A DNA stretch of 32,321 nucleotides from the NCBI GenBank assembly GCA_023261595.1, contig JAHFOQ010000004.1, positions 1 through 32,321 of the forward strand. The letters run 5' to 3'. This document shows, one piece after another, positions 1-7,629 of the stretch. Both the position numbers and the translations under genes were made by a program. Source of the stretch: a bacterium. Lineage in GTDB: Bacteria; Patescibacteriota; Saccharimonadia; CAILAD01; BJGX01. Each line of letters begins with the position of its first letter. Position 1 is the stretch's first letter. The notes beneath the pieces were generated by a model. The model worked only from the letters and a program-made list of their open reading frames with translations, was not told the DNA's origin and made no database searches.

Positions 1-122
1 GAATTTGCTCGTACAACAGCTTGTTGCAAGGTGACGTCACTTACTTCAACTTCAAAAACTGCTTTTGGTAGCTGAGTTTCGACAGACTTTGTGCCAGTCT
101 TCGAGAAAGTTGCAGCTTTCAT
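1..122 (-). CDS. rplD: 50S ribosomal protein L4, 5' part only
   Basis: Reverse-strand reading frame starting at ATG 122-120 and running off the left edge, so it is absent from the ORF track. The first residues include LPKAVFEVEVSDVTLQQAV, which fits the N-terminal strand of L4 as seen in CPR bacteria. L4 is an early-assembling 23S rRNA-binding protein that lines the exit tunnel. The start overlaps the rplC stop by one base (TAATG), so translational coupling with rplC is expected, and the rplC-rplD order is that of the S10 operon. Only about 40 residues are visible; the call rests on position plus this short match. Confidence 0.85.
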   Translation of the reverse strand, partial: MKAATFSKTGTKSVETQLPKAVFEVEVSDVTLQQAVVRAN

Positions 123-733
123 TATGCGATCCCCCATATTCGTACAATTGATTTTTTTGGACCAGGAATTGCACCTTTAATACCAATAATATTATTCTTT
201 GCATCCACATGCGCTACGGTCAAATTTTTTGTTGTAACTTGAGCATTGCCCATATGTCCTGCCATTTTTTGGCCCTTAAATACGTGTTGCGGATACCCAG
301 CACCAATAGAACCAGGGGCACGATAATTGTGACTACCATGTGTTTTTGGTCCACGAGCAAAATTATGTCGCTTAATTGTCCCGGCGAAGCCTTTTCCTTT
401 AGAAACACCACTTACGGTTATAGTGTCGCCAACAGAGAAAACTTCGGCAGTAATATTATCTCCTACTTTTGGTATTTCAGTTTCACCTTCTGTGCGAAAT
501 TCTCCAAGAGTTTTAGGTGTTGCACCGCTTTTTTTCACATGACCAACCTGCGGTTTTGCAAGTTTTTTTGTTTCGCCAAAACCAAGCTGAATAGCATTAT
601 AGCCATCAGTTTCATCGGTCTTTACTTGAGTCACCACACATGGTCCAGCAGAAAGCAAGGTAACAGGAATAACGGCTCCCTTTTCAGAGAACACTTGAGT
701 CATACCAATTTTTTGTGCAATCAATGCTTTCAT
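122..733 (-). CDS. rplC: 50S ribosomal protein L3
   Basis: A 203-aa protein starting MKALIAQKIGMTQVF, the standard bacterial L3 N-terminus, with the conserved FARGPKTHGSHNYRAPGSIG region in the middle (the loop reaching the peptidyl-transferase centre) and GHMGNAQVTTKNL downstream. Length is normal for the family (about 205-210). It is the first gene of the S10-type operon here because rpsJ, which normally precedes it, lies at 5171-5491 behind tuf. No Shine-Dalgarno sequence precedes the ATG; the preceding 20 bases are almost only A and T. A promoter and a structured leader lie upstream (865-894 and 758-804). Confidence 0.98.
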   Translation of the reverse strand: MKALIAQKIGMTQVFSEKGAVIPVTLLSAGPCVVTQVKTDETDGYNAIQLGFGETKKLAKPQVGHVKKSGATPKTLGEFRTEGETEIPKVGDNITAEVFSVGDTITVSGVSKGKGFAGTIKRHNFARGPKTHGSHNYRAPGSIGAGYPQHVFKGQKMAGHMGNAQVTTKNLTVAHVDAKNNIIGIKGAIPGPKKSIVRIWGIA

Positions 734-757
734 AAAATAAATTGAAAAAAATAATAT

Positions 758-804
758 CTGAACACTTGATGGTTTCGGCTTTTACCGACCTTTCCTATGT
801 TCAG
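758..804 (-). promoter_or_regulatory. Structured leader hairpin upstream of rplC
   Basis: In the predicted 5' UTR of rplC the reverse strand reads CTGAACA ... TGTTCAG, a perfect 7-bp outer stem. Inside it GGTCGG pairs with CCGA(AA)CC around a short A-rich loop. The element ends about 25 nt before the rplC ATG. In other bacteria S10-operon leaders bind L4; by analogy this could be an autoregulatory protein-binding element, but it is not matched to a known family. Confidence 0.45.
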
Positions 805-864
805 CTGTGGCGACTTGATTTGTAAAAACTCTTCTTTTCGAGTAAGTTTTTTAAGTCGTTAGCT

Positions 865-894
865 AGTGTATCAGAAAAACACCTGATATGTCAA
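865..894 (-). promoter_or_regulatory. Promoter for rplC-rplD
   Basis: Reverse strand: -35 TTGACA (889-894), 18-bp spacer, extended -10 TGA-TACACT (865-870). It begins five bases after the stop codon of the preceding membrane-protein gene, with no terminator in between. Predicted start near 858 gives a leader of about 125 nt. Confidence 0.7.
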
Positions 895-898
895 CACT

Positions 899-1150
899 CT
901 AAAGCTGGATTGTAATGCCAAGACCGTACAGGCCAAACAAAGCGCCAACCACTAAAAGTGCATATTCAATTTTTCGATCAATTCGTAAGAAATCGAACTG
1001 AGAAAATCCAAAACCAAGTATCAATCCAACAGGAATGAAACGGTGACCACCAAAGCCGATCCAAACCGTACCTAGTAATAGATATATTCCTGCTTTTACT
1101 AAAAAAACAAAATCGTGTGCAATAGAACGTTTAGGCTTTTTTGTGCTCAT
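899..1150 (-). CDS. Small integral membrane protein, unknown
   Basis: An 83-aa protein with a short basic N-terminus (STKKPKR) and two to three hydrophobic segments (about residues 13-33, 38-53 and 61-81), so an inner-membrane protein. No family recognised. Its ATG overlaps the stop of the 162-aa membrane protein by four bases (ATGA), so the two are translationally coupled and may form a complex. Distinct codon phase, overlap with a neighbour and good hydrophobic periodicity argue that it is real. Confidence 0.7.
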   Translation of the reverse strand: MSTKKPKRSIAHDFVFLVKAGIYLLLGTVWIGFGGHRFIPVGLILGFGFSQFDFLRIDRKIEYALLVVGALFGLYGLGITIQL

Positions 1151-1635
1151 TTTTTAAATCGAGATCTAATTTGGAATAAGAAGAAGAATCCAATAACTGC
1201 CGAAATTGCTGCTCCTACTACATTTAAGTTGAGTAAGTTACCGACAATTGCCACAACTTCAGCGTAAAAAGCAAAGTCCCACCCAAGTAATTTTTTATGC
1301 TTTAACCCAGGAATTGAAATAAGTAATAATATTCCTTCCGCAGCGAGGAACACAATACCAAAGCCGATTGTTGAGAAGAAGCTAAATGTACCTGTAGAAG
1401 CAGCTACGCCTGAAAATACTGCCCCTAGACCCAATAATGTAAGTAAGCCAAAGCCTCGAATTATCACACCAATAAGCGCAAAAAGCCAAACCCACTCCGC
1501 TACCCAATCTTTTGCAGATTTCGGTAGTTGAAGTGGGCCTTTATCACCAAAAATATTATCAAGAGCATTCATTATTCCTGCAGAATTTTTGCTATTCCAG
1601 GAATGAATTTTTGATCTTTTTTTATTTTTCGCCAT
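1147..1635 (-). CDS. Polytopic membrane protein, unknown
   Basis: A 162-aa protein: a basic, polar N-terminus of about 45 residues, then roughly four membrane-spanning segments (about 49-80, 84-111, 117-140, 141-156) and a basic C-terminus RSRFKK. Start chosen at ATG 1635, preceded by AAAGGA at suitable spacing. Downstream partner overlaps by 4 bp. No recognised family, no catalytic motif visible. Confidence 0.75.
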   Translation of the reverse strand: MAKNKKRSKIHSWNSKNSAGIMNALDNIFGDKGPLQLPKSAKDWVAEWVWLFALIGVIIRGFGLLTLLGLGAVFSGVAASTGTFSFFSTIGFGIVFLAAEGILLLISIPGLKHKKLLGWDFAFYAEVVAIVGNLLNLNVVGAAISAVIGFFFLFQIRSRFKK

Positions 1636-1654
1636 TTTTATTTTCCTTTATTTT

Positions 1655-1680
1655 TAGTAGAGTATATCTACTACATGTAG
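1655..1680 (-). promoter_or_regulatory. Promoter with overlapping inverted repeat upstream of the 162-aa membrane gene
   Basis: TAGTAGA-GTATA-TCTACTA is a perfect 7-bp inverted repeat (1655-1673), followed by the palindrome CTACATGTAG (1671-1680). The reverse-strand -10 candidate TATACT (1661-1666) lies in its centre, which is where an operator would block RNA polymerase. The -35 is weak. No regulator is assigned. Confidence 0.4.
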
Positions 1681-1686
1681 AAGAAT

Positions 1687-2052
1687 CTATTTAATTAGGT
1701 TGATGCCGCCAATAATTGGAAGTGGGACCATCTTTTTGTTGACTACATTTACAATACCGAGAATAGAAAGAACAAATGTTCCAATCCAAACTAACCAAAT
1801 GAGCATGGCAAATAGACCGAAGAAGCCGAGACCACCCATTAAAGCAATAAATCCAATCACCCATTGTAATAGAACTAATACGATTTCCAGTCCAAATAGT
1901 GTTAGTCCTTGTTTAGCGTGATATTGTGCAAATTTAGAATCTTTGGCAGCTAGCAATGGAACTAAACAAAGAATTCCTAGATAAGCTAATACACCCATTA
2001 GTACATCGTTTGAATCATTACTTGTTGTTGCTGGTTTATTATCTTCTGGCAT
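1687..2052 (-). CDS. Tic20/DUF4870-like small membrane protein
   Basis: The ORF track starts at 2124, but the true start is taken as ATG 2052 (protein begins MPEDNKPATT), which is preceded by AAGGAGAG at ideal spacing; this gives 121 aa. A low-complexity polar N-terminus is followed by about three to four hydrophobic segments. The segment FAQYHAKQGLTLF after the first helix resembles the conserved H-x-R/K-Q-A region of the DUF4870/Tic20-like family, small membrane proteins of unclear function. Family assignment is by eye and tentative. Confidence 0.65.
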   Translation of the reverse strand: MPEDNKPATTSNDSNDVLMGVLAYLGILCLVPLLAAKDSKFAQYHAKQGLTLFGLEIVLVLLQWVIGFIALMGGLGFFGLFAMLIWLVWIGTFVLSILGIVNVVNKKMVPLPIIGGINLIK

Positions 2053-2094
2053 TTTACTCTCCTTATTAATTATTGAAGTTTTTAACTTGTTTTC

Positions 2095-2124
2095 ATTGTA
2101 ATACAGCTTAAGAATAAAGCGCAA
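2095..2124 (-). promoter_or_regulatory. Promoter for the DUF4870-like gene
   Basis: Reverse strand: -35 TTGCGC (2119-2124), 18-bp spacer, -10 TACAAT (2095-2100). It lies inside the N-terminal extension of the ORF-track entry, supporting the downstream start at 2052. Confidence 0.5.
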
Positions 2125-2154
2125 GTTTTTCTATCTTAATTCTACATTCAAAAC

Positions 2155-2184
2155 TTGACAGTATTGCTCTTTTAAGCTTAGTAT
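2155..2184 (+). promoter_or_regulatory. Promoter for the 150-aa orphan gene
   Basis: Forward strand: consensus -35 TTGACA (2155-2160), 18-bp spacer, -10 TAGTAT (2179-2184). Leader of about 75 nt before the GTG at 2266. Confidence 0.6.
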
Positions 2185-2265
2185 AAAACCTATCGCTGCA
2201 ACGAAGCAACGGTTGAATACAGTACCTATCCGCAGAGTCACTCATCTAAAGCAGAGGGAGGAAGA

Positions 2266-2718
2266 GTGACGCAATACCTAAAACCCCCATCAACAGCAAC
2301 CGATACGAACATGACGGTGGAATACGCCATGTTCTATCCAACTCAGAAAGTTGGAGGAAAAAAACGTCGGCGGACCGTAATGCTCATTGTTATGCCCGTC
2401 TGCACCAAGACCAAAGATGGGTTCAGAGATACAGTCGAGAGCTATCTCGATCGGAATGGCATCACAGTTGTTCGTCTCAGCAGCACTCATGTTGCGATCG
2501 TTCCTGATGAGAAGTTCGTCGATGGGCAGGTCCGGGGCATCCTCGATTCCGTCGCTCGCTATCGAGGACTCACTCCAGACCAACTCAGGAGACGACGCCT
2601 CTATGGCGTGGCTGTGACTTCACTGCGGGGCTATTTCGAGAGTCAGATGCCTCTTTTGCTTCAGCGTTTAAGTGCCGATGCTGGCACATCTCACATCATT
2701 ACTTACCCCAGCGGGTAA
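2266..2718 (+). CDS. Orphan 150-aa protein, unknown, GC-rich
   Basis: Forward-strand gene starting at GTG 2266, preceded by a strong purine-rich site (GAGGGAGGAAGA). It has its own promoter and a strong intrinsic terminator, so it is a monocistron. The product is soluble, with a basic patch GGKKRRRT near residue 33 and mixed alpha/beta character after it; no motif is recognised. Base and codon use stand out: G/C-ending codons are common, unlike the A/T-ending codons of the ribosomal neighbours, which may indicate later acquisition. It lies between minus-strand housekeeping units. Confidence 0.75.
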   Translation: MTQYLKPPSTATDTNMTVEYAMFYPTQKVGGKKRRRTVMLIVMPVCTKTKDGFRDTVESYLDRNGITVVRLSSTHVAIVPDEKFVDGQVRGILDSVARYRGLTPDQLRRRRLYGVAVTSLRGYFESQMPLLLQRLSADAGTSHIITYPSG

Positions 2719-2752
2719 ACCAAGGTCGTCGTCGAGATTGGAGCTCGACATA

Positions 2753-2785
2753 CCCCGTCCGCCATTGTGCGGACGGGGATTTTAT
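2753..2785 (+). terminator. Intrinsic terminator of the 150-aa gene
   Basis: Perfect 10-bp stem CCCCGTCCGC / GCGGACGGGG with a 6-nt loop, followed by ATTTTATTT. Confidence 0.9.
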
Positions 2786-2806
2786 TTATCATAAGCTACA
2801 TTTTTC

Positions 2807-2835
2807 TTGCAATCGGTAAAGTTGCCTGATACAAT
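2807..2835 (+). promoter_or_regulatory. Promoter for the 158-aa orphan gene
   Basis: -35 TTGCAA (2807-2812), 17-bp spacer, extended -10 TGA-TACAAT (2830-2835). Because this promoter occupies the first codons of the ORF-track entry, the track start at 2807 cannot be right. Confidence 0.7.
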
Positions 2836-2881
2836 CCTATTTCGTCATAGGTACCTACCCACAAAAACGAGGACTCTCACC

Positions 2882-3358
2882 ATGGAAAGCCCCTTTCTGC
2901 AGGACCCAGATATTGGTCGTTTGCAAGTTATTACCGAACGAATTGATCAGGTAACATATATACAACTCATGAGCTGTCTGCGTAAATCTCAAATTGCCTG
3001 GGCAGTTGCTTCTTCGCGTGGTCTGGGTGACTGGACATGGCAAGAAGAACCGTTTTTGATCGAGATATCTTCTCCACGTGCAATTAGAAAATTCAATCAA
3101 ATTTTGCAGGGTCACAATCCACGTATTAGTATTTCTGAAACACGCATTAAAGAACCGGAATGTGATAAAGATGAACTCCTTGCTCGAGTTACGAATTTCT
3201 TAATGCAGCCTTGTCTTCCGAGCTTTTTACGACCAGTTGCTCTGAGAGTTGATCTCCCGCAAATCAGTAATGAAGATCCATACAAAATTGCTGGTATCAT
3301 ATTTTCAGCAGGTCTCGATGAACGATATATTGTTGATCGTCTCCAACCCATTCCCTAG
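2882..3358 (+). CDS. Orphan 158-aa protein, unknown
   Basis: Start moved from the track (2807) to ATG 2882, since the promoter lies at 2807-2835 and GAGG precedes this ATG. The product begins MESPFLQDPDIGRL, is soluble, rich in mixed alpha/beta segments, and matches no family I recognise. It has its own promoter and its TAG stop sits inside the stem of its terminator. It converges with the ABC-F gene on the other strand. Codon use is closer to the neighbours than that of the 150-aa gene. Confidence 0.75.
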   Translation: MESPFLQDPDIGRLQVITERIDQVTYIQLMSCLRKSQIAWAVASSRGLGDWTWQEEPFLIEISSPRAIRKFNQILQGHNPRISISETRIKEPECDKDELLARVTNFLMQPCLPSFLRPVALRVDLPQISNEDPYKIAGIIFSAGLDERYIVDRLQPIP

Positions 3359-3377
3359 AAACATTCTAGGGTTTTTT
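3353..3377 (+). terminator. Intrinsic terminator overlapping the stop of the 158-aa gene
   Basis: CCCTAGAA-ACA-TTCTAGGG, 8-bp stem, then six T. The stop codon TAG is part of the 5' arm. Confidence 0.85.
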
Positions 3378-3402
3378 AATAAATTAGTACATGTTCCACA
3401 AG

Positions 3403-5049
3403 TTATATCTGTACTATCTCACCGCCAAGTTTATCTCTAAAATAGTTATCGTGGCTGACATACAAAATTGCACCTGAATAGTTAAGCAGGGCTTTCTCGA
3501 GCTCTTCAATAGAAGGAAGATCTAAGTGATTTGTAGGTTCATCGAGAATGAGTAAATTAGGCTTTCCAGCGAGCATCTTTATAAGCTGGAAGCGTGCTTT
3601 TTGTCCGCCCGAAAGTTTACCCAGGGCTAGGCCGAGGTCTCTTTCTGGTTCGAACAAATATTGATGTGCTAAGCCTCGCATTTTTTCATCATTCATATCA
3701 ACGTTTACCGCTAAATACACTTTTTTTATCGCTTCGGCTAACGATAATTTAAGTAGTTCTGAACCGATCTCTTGTTCATAATATCCTACATTGAGAGCCG
3801 GTTCTGGCTCTATAAATCCATCGAAACTTTTAGACTGATGAAGTTCTTTTTCGTTGGCATAATCTAAAATAGCGCGTATCAACGTGCTTTTTCCGGCTCC
3901 GTTTCTTCCTCGAATCTCTACCCTGTCTCCGGTATTTAACATAATACTAACACCTTCAAATAATGGGACGCTATAGCCAAGTGAAAGATTCGAGACATTC
4001 AATAAACGCTGGAAATGTCCTGATCCTGAATCTGTTTTAACGGCTATGTTTCGAGCTTTGTACTTATCATACTTTTCTACCACCTTGCTATGTTCTGTTT
4101 CTATAGAGCTTTGATCTACCCAGAAACTTGGTTTATTGAGAGTTTTTTCGAGTTCAGCAATCTCTTTTTCGAAACGCTTAATCATTGGTATGAAAGGGTT
4201 TGGATTTTTACTTGTGCTGGCTTTTTTGCGATTCGCTTCTTGTAGTTGTTTTTTTAGATTAGCCATAGTTTTAAGCTGAATCTCGTATTGATCAATACCC
4301 TGAAGGGTTGAATGACTGTTTTGCTTTAAATACGCATCATAATTACCGCTAAACAGCACTGCCTTATGGTCTTTTATTTCAATAATCATATCTACCCCAG
4401 CCAATACATCCCTGTCATGGCTCACCATCACAACTGCGCATTGCGCTGCCGCAAGCCACGTAATAAATTCGGCTTTGGCAATGTAGTCCATGTGGTTCGT
4501 TGGCTCGTCTATGAGTGCCAAATCAACGTGACTCTCGGCAATTTTACACAGTTCTACAAACCGTTTTTGCCCACCCGAGAGATTTTTTACTAACCCATTC
4601 GCTTTGCTTGCATCTATCTGATATCGCTCGAGTTCTTGCAGTACTTTATCTTCGGCTCGATAGTAATCAAGCTGACCAAAACGCTCTATCGCATCGCTGT
4701 ATTCATGTAATTGTTCTTCTGTGGGGCTAATAAGATCTGGATAGTTGTCAATAGTTGATTTCAGCGTGACATACTCTGGCAACTCACTGAGAATGTATGC
4801 AAGCACTGTCATGTCGTCTACATCATTATGTTCTTGTCGAGTAACTCCAATAACCGTACCTTTTTTTATCTGAACTTTTCCGATAAATTCATCGTCTGTA
4901 CCAGAGAGTAGACCGAGTAGTGTAGATTTTCCTACGCCATTACGCCCAATAATAGCTACTTTTTGTTTTTCTTGTAGCGTTAAAGAGAGGTCTTTGAGTA
5001 ATAATTTTGAACCTAGGGTTTTTTCTTGTATATCTGCTTGGATAATCAT
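3403..5049 (-). CDS. ABC-F family ATPase (ribosome-associated type)
   Basis: A 548-aa protein with two ABC nucleotide-binding domains and no membrane segments. Domain 1 has Walker A GRNGVGKS (about 35-42), signature LSGGQK and Walker B LALIDEPTNHMD; domain 2 has GRNGAGKS, LSGGQK and LLILDEPTNHLD. A charged linker of roughly 80 residues between them corresponds to the P-site tRNA interaction motif of ABC-F proteins. Members act on the ribosome, either resolving stalled translation (EttA/Uup type) or protecting against ribosome-targeting antibiotics; which of these applies cannot be told from sequence alone. It sits between rpsJ and rplC. A -10 box nine bases before the ATG and no Shine-Dalgarno site predict a leaderless mRNA. 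Confidence 0.93.
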   Translation of the reverse strand: MIIQADIQEKTLGSKLLLKDLSLTLQEKQKVAIIGRNGVGKSTLLGLLSGTDDEFIGKVQIKKGTVIGVTRQEHNDVDDMTVLAYILSELPEYVTLKSTIDNYPDLISPTEEQLHEYSDAIERFGQLDYYRAEDKVLQELERYQIDASKANGLVKNLSGGQKRFVELCKIAESHVDLALIDEPTNHMDYIAKAEFITWLAAAQCAVVMVSHDRDVLAGVDMIIEIKDHKAVLFSGNYDAYLKQNSHSTLQGIDQYEIQLKTMANLKKQLQEANRKKASTSKNPNPFIPMIKRFEKEIAELEKTLNKPSFWVDQSSIETEHSKVVEKYDKYKARNIAVKTDSGSGHFQRLLNVSNLSLGYSVPLFEGVSIMLNTGDRVEIRGRNGAGKSTLIRAILDYANEKELHQSKSFDGFIEPEPALNVGYYEQEIGSELLKLSLAEAIKKVYLAVNVDMNDEKMRGLAHQYLFEPERDLGLALGKLSGGQKARFQLIKMLAGKPNLLILDEPTNHLDLPSIEELEKALLNYSGAILYVSHDNYFRDKLGGEIVQI

Positions 5050-5058
5050 AGTTTGGTA

Positions 5059-5067
5059 ATTATAGCA
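5059..5067 (-). promoter_or_regulatory. Extended -10 promoter, leaderless, for the ABC-F gene
   Basis: Reverse strand TGC-TATAAT (TATAAT at 5059-5064) with only nine bases before the ATG at 5049; no convincing -35. The predicted transcription start falls within a few bases of the ATG. Confidence 0.65.
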
Positions 5068-5125
5068 TGTCGTCAGGTGATCACTTGGTTACAAAGCGTA
5101 ATGCAAATGTCGTACCTGCTATCTA

Positions 5126-5157
5126 ACTAAAAAAGACCCGTCTGGGTCTTTTTTAGT
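5126..5157 (-). terminator. Terminator of the tuf-rpsJ operon
   Basis: ACTAAAAAAGACCC-GTCT-GGGTCTTTTTTAGT, a perfect 14-bp inverted repeat, A-rich on one side and T-rich on the other, so it can work on both strands. The same AAAAAAGACCC/GGGTCTTTTTT core recurs behind fusA (7630). Confidence 0.9.
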
Positions 5158-5170
5158 GTCTAAAACGATA

Positions 5171-5491
5171 TTACATCTTAATTTCGATATCTACACCAGC
5201 TGGTAAAGACAGATTCATAAGATTATCAATAGTCTTTGGAGTTGGCTCGGTAATATCAATTAAACGTTTGTGCGTACGCATTTCGAACTGCTCGCGCGAA
5301 GTCTTATAGACATGGGGACTTTTATTAACGGTATATTTTTTCTTATCAGTTGGTAGTGGGATTGGCCCGGCTACATTTGCACCCGTACGAATAGCAGTAT
5401 CGATAATTTGTTTTGTCGATTGATCCATTACTTTATTGTCATAAGCTTTGAGCTTAATGCGGATGCGTTGTTTGGTTGGTACGTCGGGCAT
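5171..5491 (-). CDS. rpsJ: 30S ribosomal protein S10 (NusE)
   Basis: A 106-aa protein with [20 protein letters not shown] at the N-terminus, [20 protein letters not shown] in the middle and [10 protein letters not shown] at the C-terminus, all typical of S10. S10 is a 30S head protein and, as NusE, part of transcription antitermination complexes. It follows tuf by 15 nt and is cotranscribed with it; in most bacteria it instead begins the S10 operon with rplC. Here about 4.4 kb of unrelated genes separate rpsJ from rplC. Confidence 0.98.
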   Translation of the reverse strand: MPDVPTKQRIRIKLKAYDNKVMDQSTKQIIDTAIRTGANVAGPIPLPTDKKKYTVNKSPHVYKTSREQFEMRTHKRLIDITEPTPKTIDNLMNLSLPAGVDIEIKM

Positions 5492-5506
5492 GGTATCTGT
5501 ATTCTA

Positions 5507-6688
5507 CTACTTGATGATCTTAGTTACAACACCAGCACCTACGGTTTTACCACCTTCACGGATAGCAAAACGTAAACCGTCTTCCATAGCAATTGGTGCA
5601 AGTAGTTTTACTTTTACCGAGATATTATCTCCTGGCATTACCATTTCTGTACCTTCTGGAAGTTCAACTTCACCTGTTACATCAGTAGTTCGGAAGTAAA
5701 ATTGTGGTTTATAACCCTTAAAGAATGGAGTGTGTCGTCCGCCTTCTTCTTTTTTAAGAACATATACTTCACATTCGAATTCAGTGTGTGGAGTAATACT
5801 ACCTGGCTTTGCAAGAACTTGACCGCGTTCGATGTCGTCTCGTTCAATACCGCGAAGCAAGATACCAACGTTATCGCCAGCTTGACCTTCATCGAGAAGT
5901 TTTTTGAACATTTCTACACCAGTTACAACTGTCTTAGAAGTGTCTTTAATACCAACAATTTCTACCTCGTCATTAATATTTACTTTACCTTGTTCGATAC
6001 GACCAGTAGCAACGGTACCACGACCTTTAATTGAGAATACGTCTTCGATTGGCATAAGGAATGGCTTGTCGAGTTCCCGTTTTGGTTCTGGAATGTATTC
6101 ATCCATTGCTTTTACAAGCTCCATAATAGCGTCTTCGTTAGCAGCATCACCTTCGAGAGCTTTAAGTGCAGAGCCCTTAATAATTGGAGCATCTTTGTCG
6201 TATTCGTATTTTTCTAGGAGTTCGCGAATTTCAACTTCTACCAATTCAGCGAGTTCTGGATCAGCCATATCCATCTTGTTCATAAAGACGATAATTTTTG
6301 GCACACCCACTTGTTTGGCAAGCAATACGTGTTCGCGAGTTTGAGGCATTGGACCATCAGCAGCAGAAACTACTAATATCGCACCATCAATCTGAGCAGC
6401 ACCAGTGATCATGTTTTTAATGTAATCAGCGTGACCTGGCATATCAACGTGAGCATAATGTCGTTTTTCACTTTCGTACTCTTGGTGAGAGGTCGAGATA
6501 GTGATACCACGTTCACGTTCTTCAGGTGCTTTATCTATTGATGCATAATCAACTGCTTTATTCACATCACTTGGTAATTTCTTAGACAAAACGTGAGTCA
6601 TAGCTGCAGTCAAGGTAGTTTTACCATGATCAACGTGACCCATTGTACCTACATTTACGTGTGGTTTATCTCGCTTATAATCTGCCAT
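5507..6688 (-). CDS. tuf: Translation elongation factor Tu
   Basis: A 393-aa GTPase that delivers aminoacyl-tRNA to the ribosome. G1 GHVDHGKT near residue 19, switch region RGITI, G3 DMPGHADY, G4 NKMD and G5 SALKALEG, followed by the two beta-barrel domains ending [11 protein letters not shown]. Length matches the family (about 394). G3 reads DMPGH where most bacterial EF-Tu have DCPGH. Start ATG 6688 is preceded by AAGGAG. It is followed by rpsJ, keeping the end of the ancestral str operon, and has its own strong promoter. Confidence 0.99.
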   Translation of the reverse strand: MADYKRDKPHVNVGTMGHVDHGKTTLTAAMTHVLSKKLPSDVNKAVDYASIDKAPEERERGITISTSHQEYESEKRHYAHVDMPGHADYIKNMITGAAQIDGAILVVSAADGPMPQTREHVLLAKQVGVPKIIVFMNKMDMADPELAELVEVEIRELLEKYEYDKDAPIIKGSALKALEGDAANEDAIMELVKAMDEYIPEPKRELDKPFLMPIEDVFSIKGRGTVATGRIEQGKVNINDEVEIVGIKDTSKTVVTGVEMFKKLLDEGQAGDNVGILLRGIERDDIERGQVLAKPGSITPHTEFECEVYVLKKEEGGRHTPFFKGYKPQFYFRTTDVTGEVELPEGTEMVMPGDNISVKVKLLAPIAMEDGLRFAIREGGKTVGAGVVTKIIK

Positions 6689-6764
6689 TCTAACTCCTTA
6701 TTTTCTTATGTTATTAGTAAATTATTTTAGACAATAAAAAATCGCCTTGGAATAGCTTGTTCTT

Positions 6765-6793
6765 AGTATAGCTAAAGTTTCTCGGTTTGTAAA
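6765..6793 (-). promoter_or_regulatory. Promoter for tuf-rpsJ
   Basis: Reverse strand: -35 TTTACA (6788-6793), 17-bp spacer, -10 TATACT (6765-6770). The leader is about 70 nt and AT-rich. Confidence 0.75.
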
Positions 6794-6805
6794 GGCTTTT
6801 TATAT

Positions 6806-6833
6806 GAAAAAAGACCTTTGTGAGCAAAGGTCT
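6806..6833 (-). terminator. Terminator of the 90-aa membrane-protein gene
   Basis: Stem AGACCTTTG / CAAAGGTCT with loop TGAG; on the reverse strand it is followed by six T. It lies directly after the stop codon and upstream of the tuf promoter. Confidence 0.85.
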
Positions 6834-6837
6834 GTAT

Positions 6838-7110
6838 TTAATGTTCATCATCGGTTCTCGCATCCATGTCGGGATGAAAACTATCAGGTGGAAGAGGTGA
6901 ATAAAAAGCAGTTTTCTGATGAACGTAGTAGGTTGTTCCAAAGAAAGCAAGCACCAGAATCGCAAGAGTACGAAAAAGAATATCAAAGTCACCGGTAAAA
7001 ATCCAGGCAATCACACCTACACAGATGACTATCGAGAAAAAAGCGGTGGCGACGATAAAGAGTGCCAACTTGAGGCGCTCTATGGGGTCTTCGAGGTACA
7101 TTTCGTCCAT
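6838..7110 (-). CDS. Small two-TM membrane protein, unknown
   Basis: The track start (7173) is upstream of the likely -10 box and is rejected. ATG 7110 is preceded by AGGAGG four bases away, giving 90 aa beginning MDEMYLEDPIER; the ATG at 7101 (spacing 13) is the alternative. The sequence has an acidic N-terminus, two hydrophobic segments (about residues 15-37 and 45-60) and an acidic, proline-rich C-terminal tail ending TDDEH. No family recognised. It is a monocistron between fusA and tuf. Confidence 0.65.
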   Translation of the reverse strand: MDEMYLEDPIERLKLALFIVATAFFSIVICVGVIAWIFTGDFDILFRTLAILVLAFFGTTYYVHQKTAFYSPLPPDSFHPDMDARTDDEH

Positions 7111-7145
7111 TTCGCCTCCTAGTGGCAGGGATGTGGACAAGATAT

Positions 7146-7154
7146 ATTCTACCA
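7146..7154 (-). promoter_or_regulatory. Extended -10 promoter for the 90-aa gene
   Basis: Reverse strand TGG-TAGAAT (TAGAAT at 7146-7151); the region around it is AT-rich and a -35 is not obvious. Confidence 0.45.
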
Positions 7155-7202
7155 TATAATTATAGTTTTGCATAAATTTATTCAGTAATTTGTTAGTAAA
7201 AT

Positions 7203-7228
7203 AAAAAAATCCCAGCTTACTAGCTAGG
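7203..7228 (-). terminator. Terminator of the 91-aa acidic protein gene
   Basis: Reverse strand CCTAGCT-AGTA-AGCTGGG (7-bp stem with one G-T pair) followed by a run of seven T. Confidence 0.8.
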
Positions 7229-7238
7229 ACATATTTGC

Positions 7239-7514
7239 TTATGGTGCGGAATCAGGTTCTTCTGTACCCTCTTTAGAAAGTCTTTCAACTACTTTACCAA
7301 GGTGTTCAGTAAGGGTGCTTGGATCTGCTCCTGAGAGCTGACTCGCTCGCAGTACAGACTGAATTTTTTGTTGTTCAGAAAGCAATTCTTCTGGAGTTTT
7401 TACAGGATGGTCGGGCTCTTTTCTTACCGACCTTTCTCTATGAATTAATGGGCGTGAACGCCAATCTTCTTCAGATACATTTCTTTCTTCTTCCTGATCC
7501 GGCTCGTCGCTCAT
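7239..7514 (-). CDS. Acidic soluble 91-aa protein, unknown
   Basis: The track start (7631) runs into the fusA terminator. ATG 7514, preceded by AAAGGAGA, is chosen and gives 91 aa beginning MSDEPDQEEERN. Highly charged, no membrane segment; the N-terminal half looks disordered and the C-terminal half (about 50-85) is probably helical. No family recognised. Between it and the fusA terminator lie about 110 nt that look GC-richer than the surroundings, a possible structured leader. Confidence 0.6.
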   Translation of the reverse strand: MSDEPDQEEERNVSEEDWRSRPLIHRERSVRKEPDHPVKTPEELLSEQQKIQSVLRASQLSGADPSTLTEHLGKVVERLSKEGTEEPDSAP

Positions 7515-7629
7515 ACGAGTCTCCTTTGCTTGCCGGTGGCTGAAAGTGGGGTGACTCCGCCCGCTTCTTGCACCAACCCAGGAAGGCATAGATAACGATA
7601 CGCTTTTTGTATTTTTTTGCAAGCATAAC

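Noticed and set aside
209-745. 178-aa plus-strand ORF opposite rplC (and similar shadows opposite tuf, fusA, rpoB, rpoC, tig)
   Set aside because: Antisense shadows of conserved genes without start signals or recognisable protein features.
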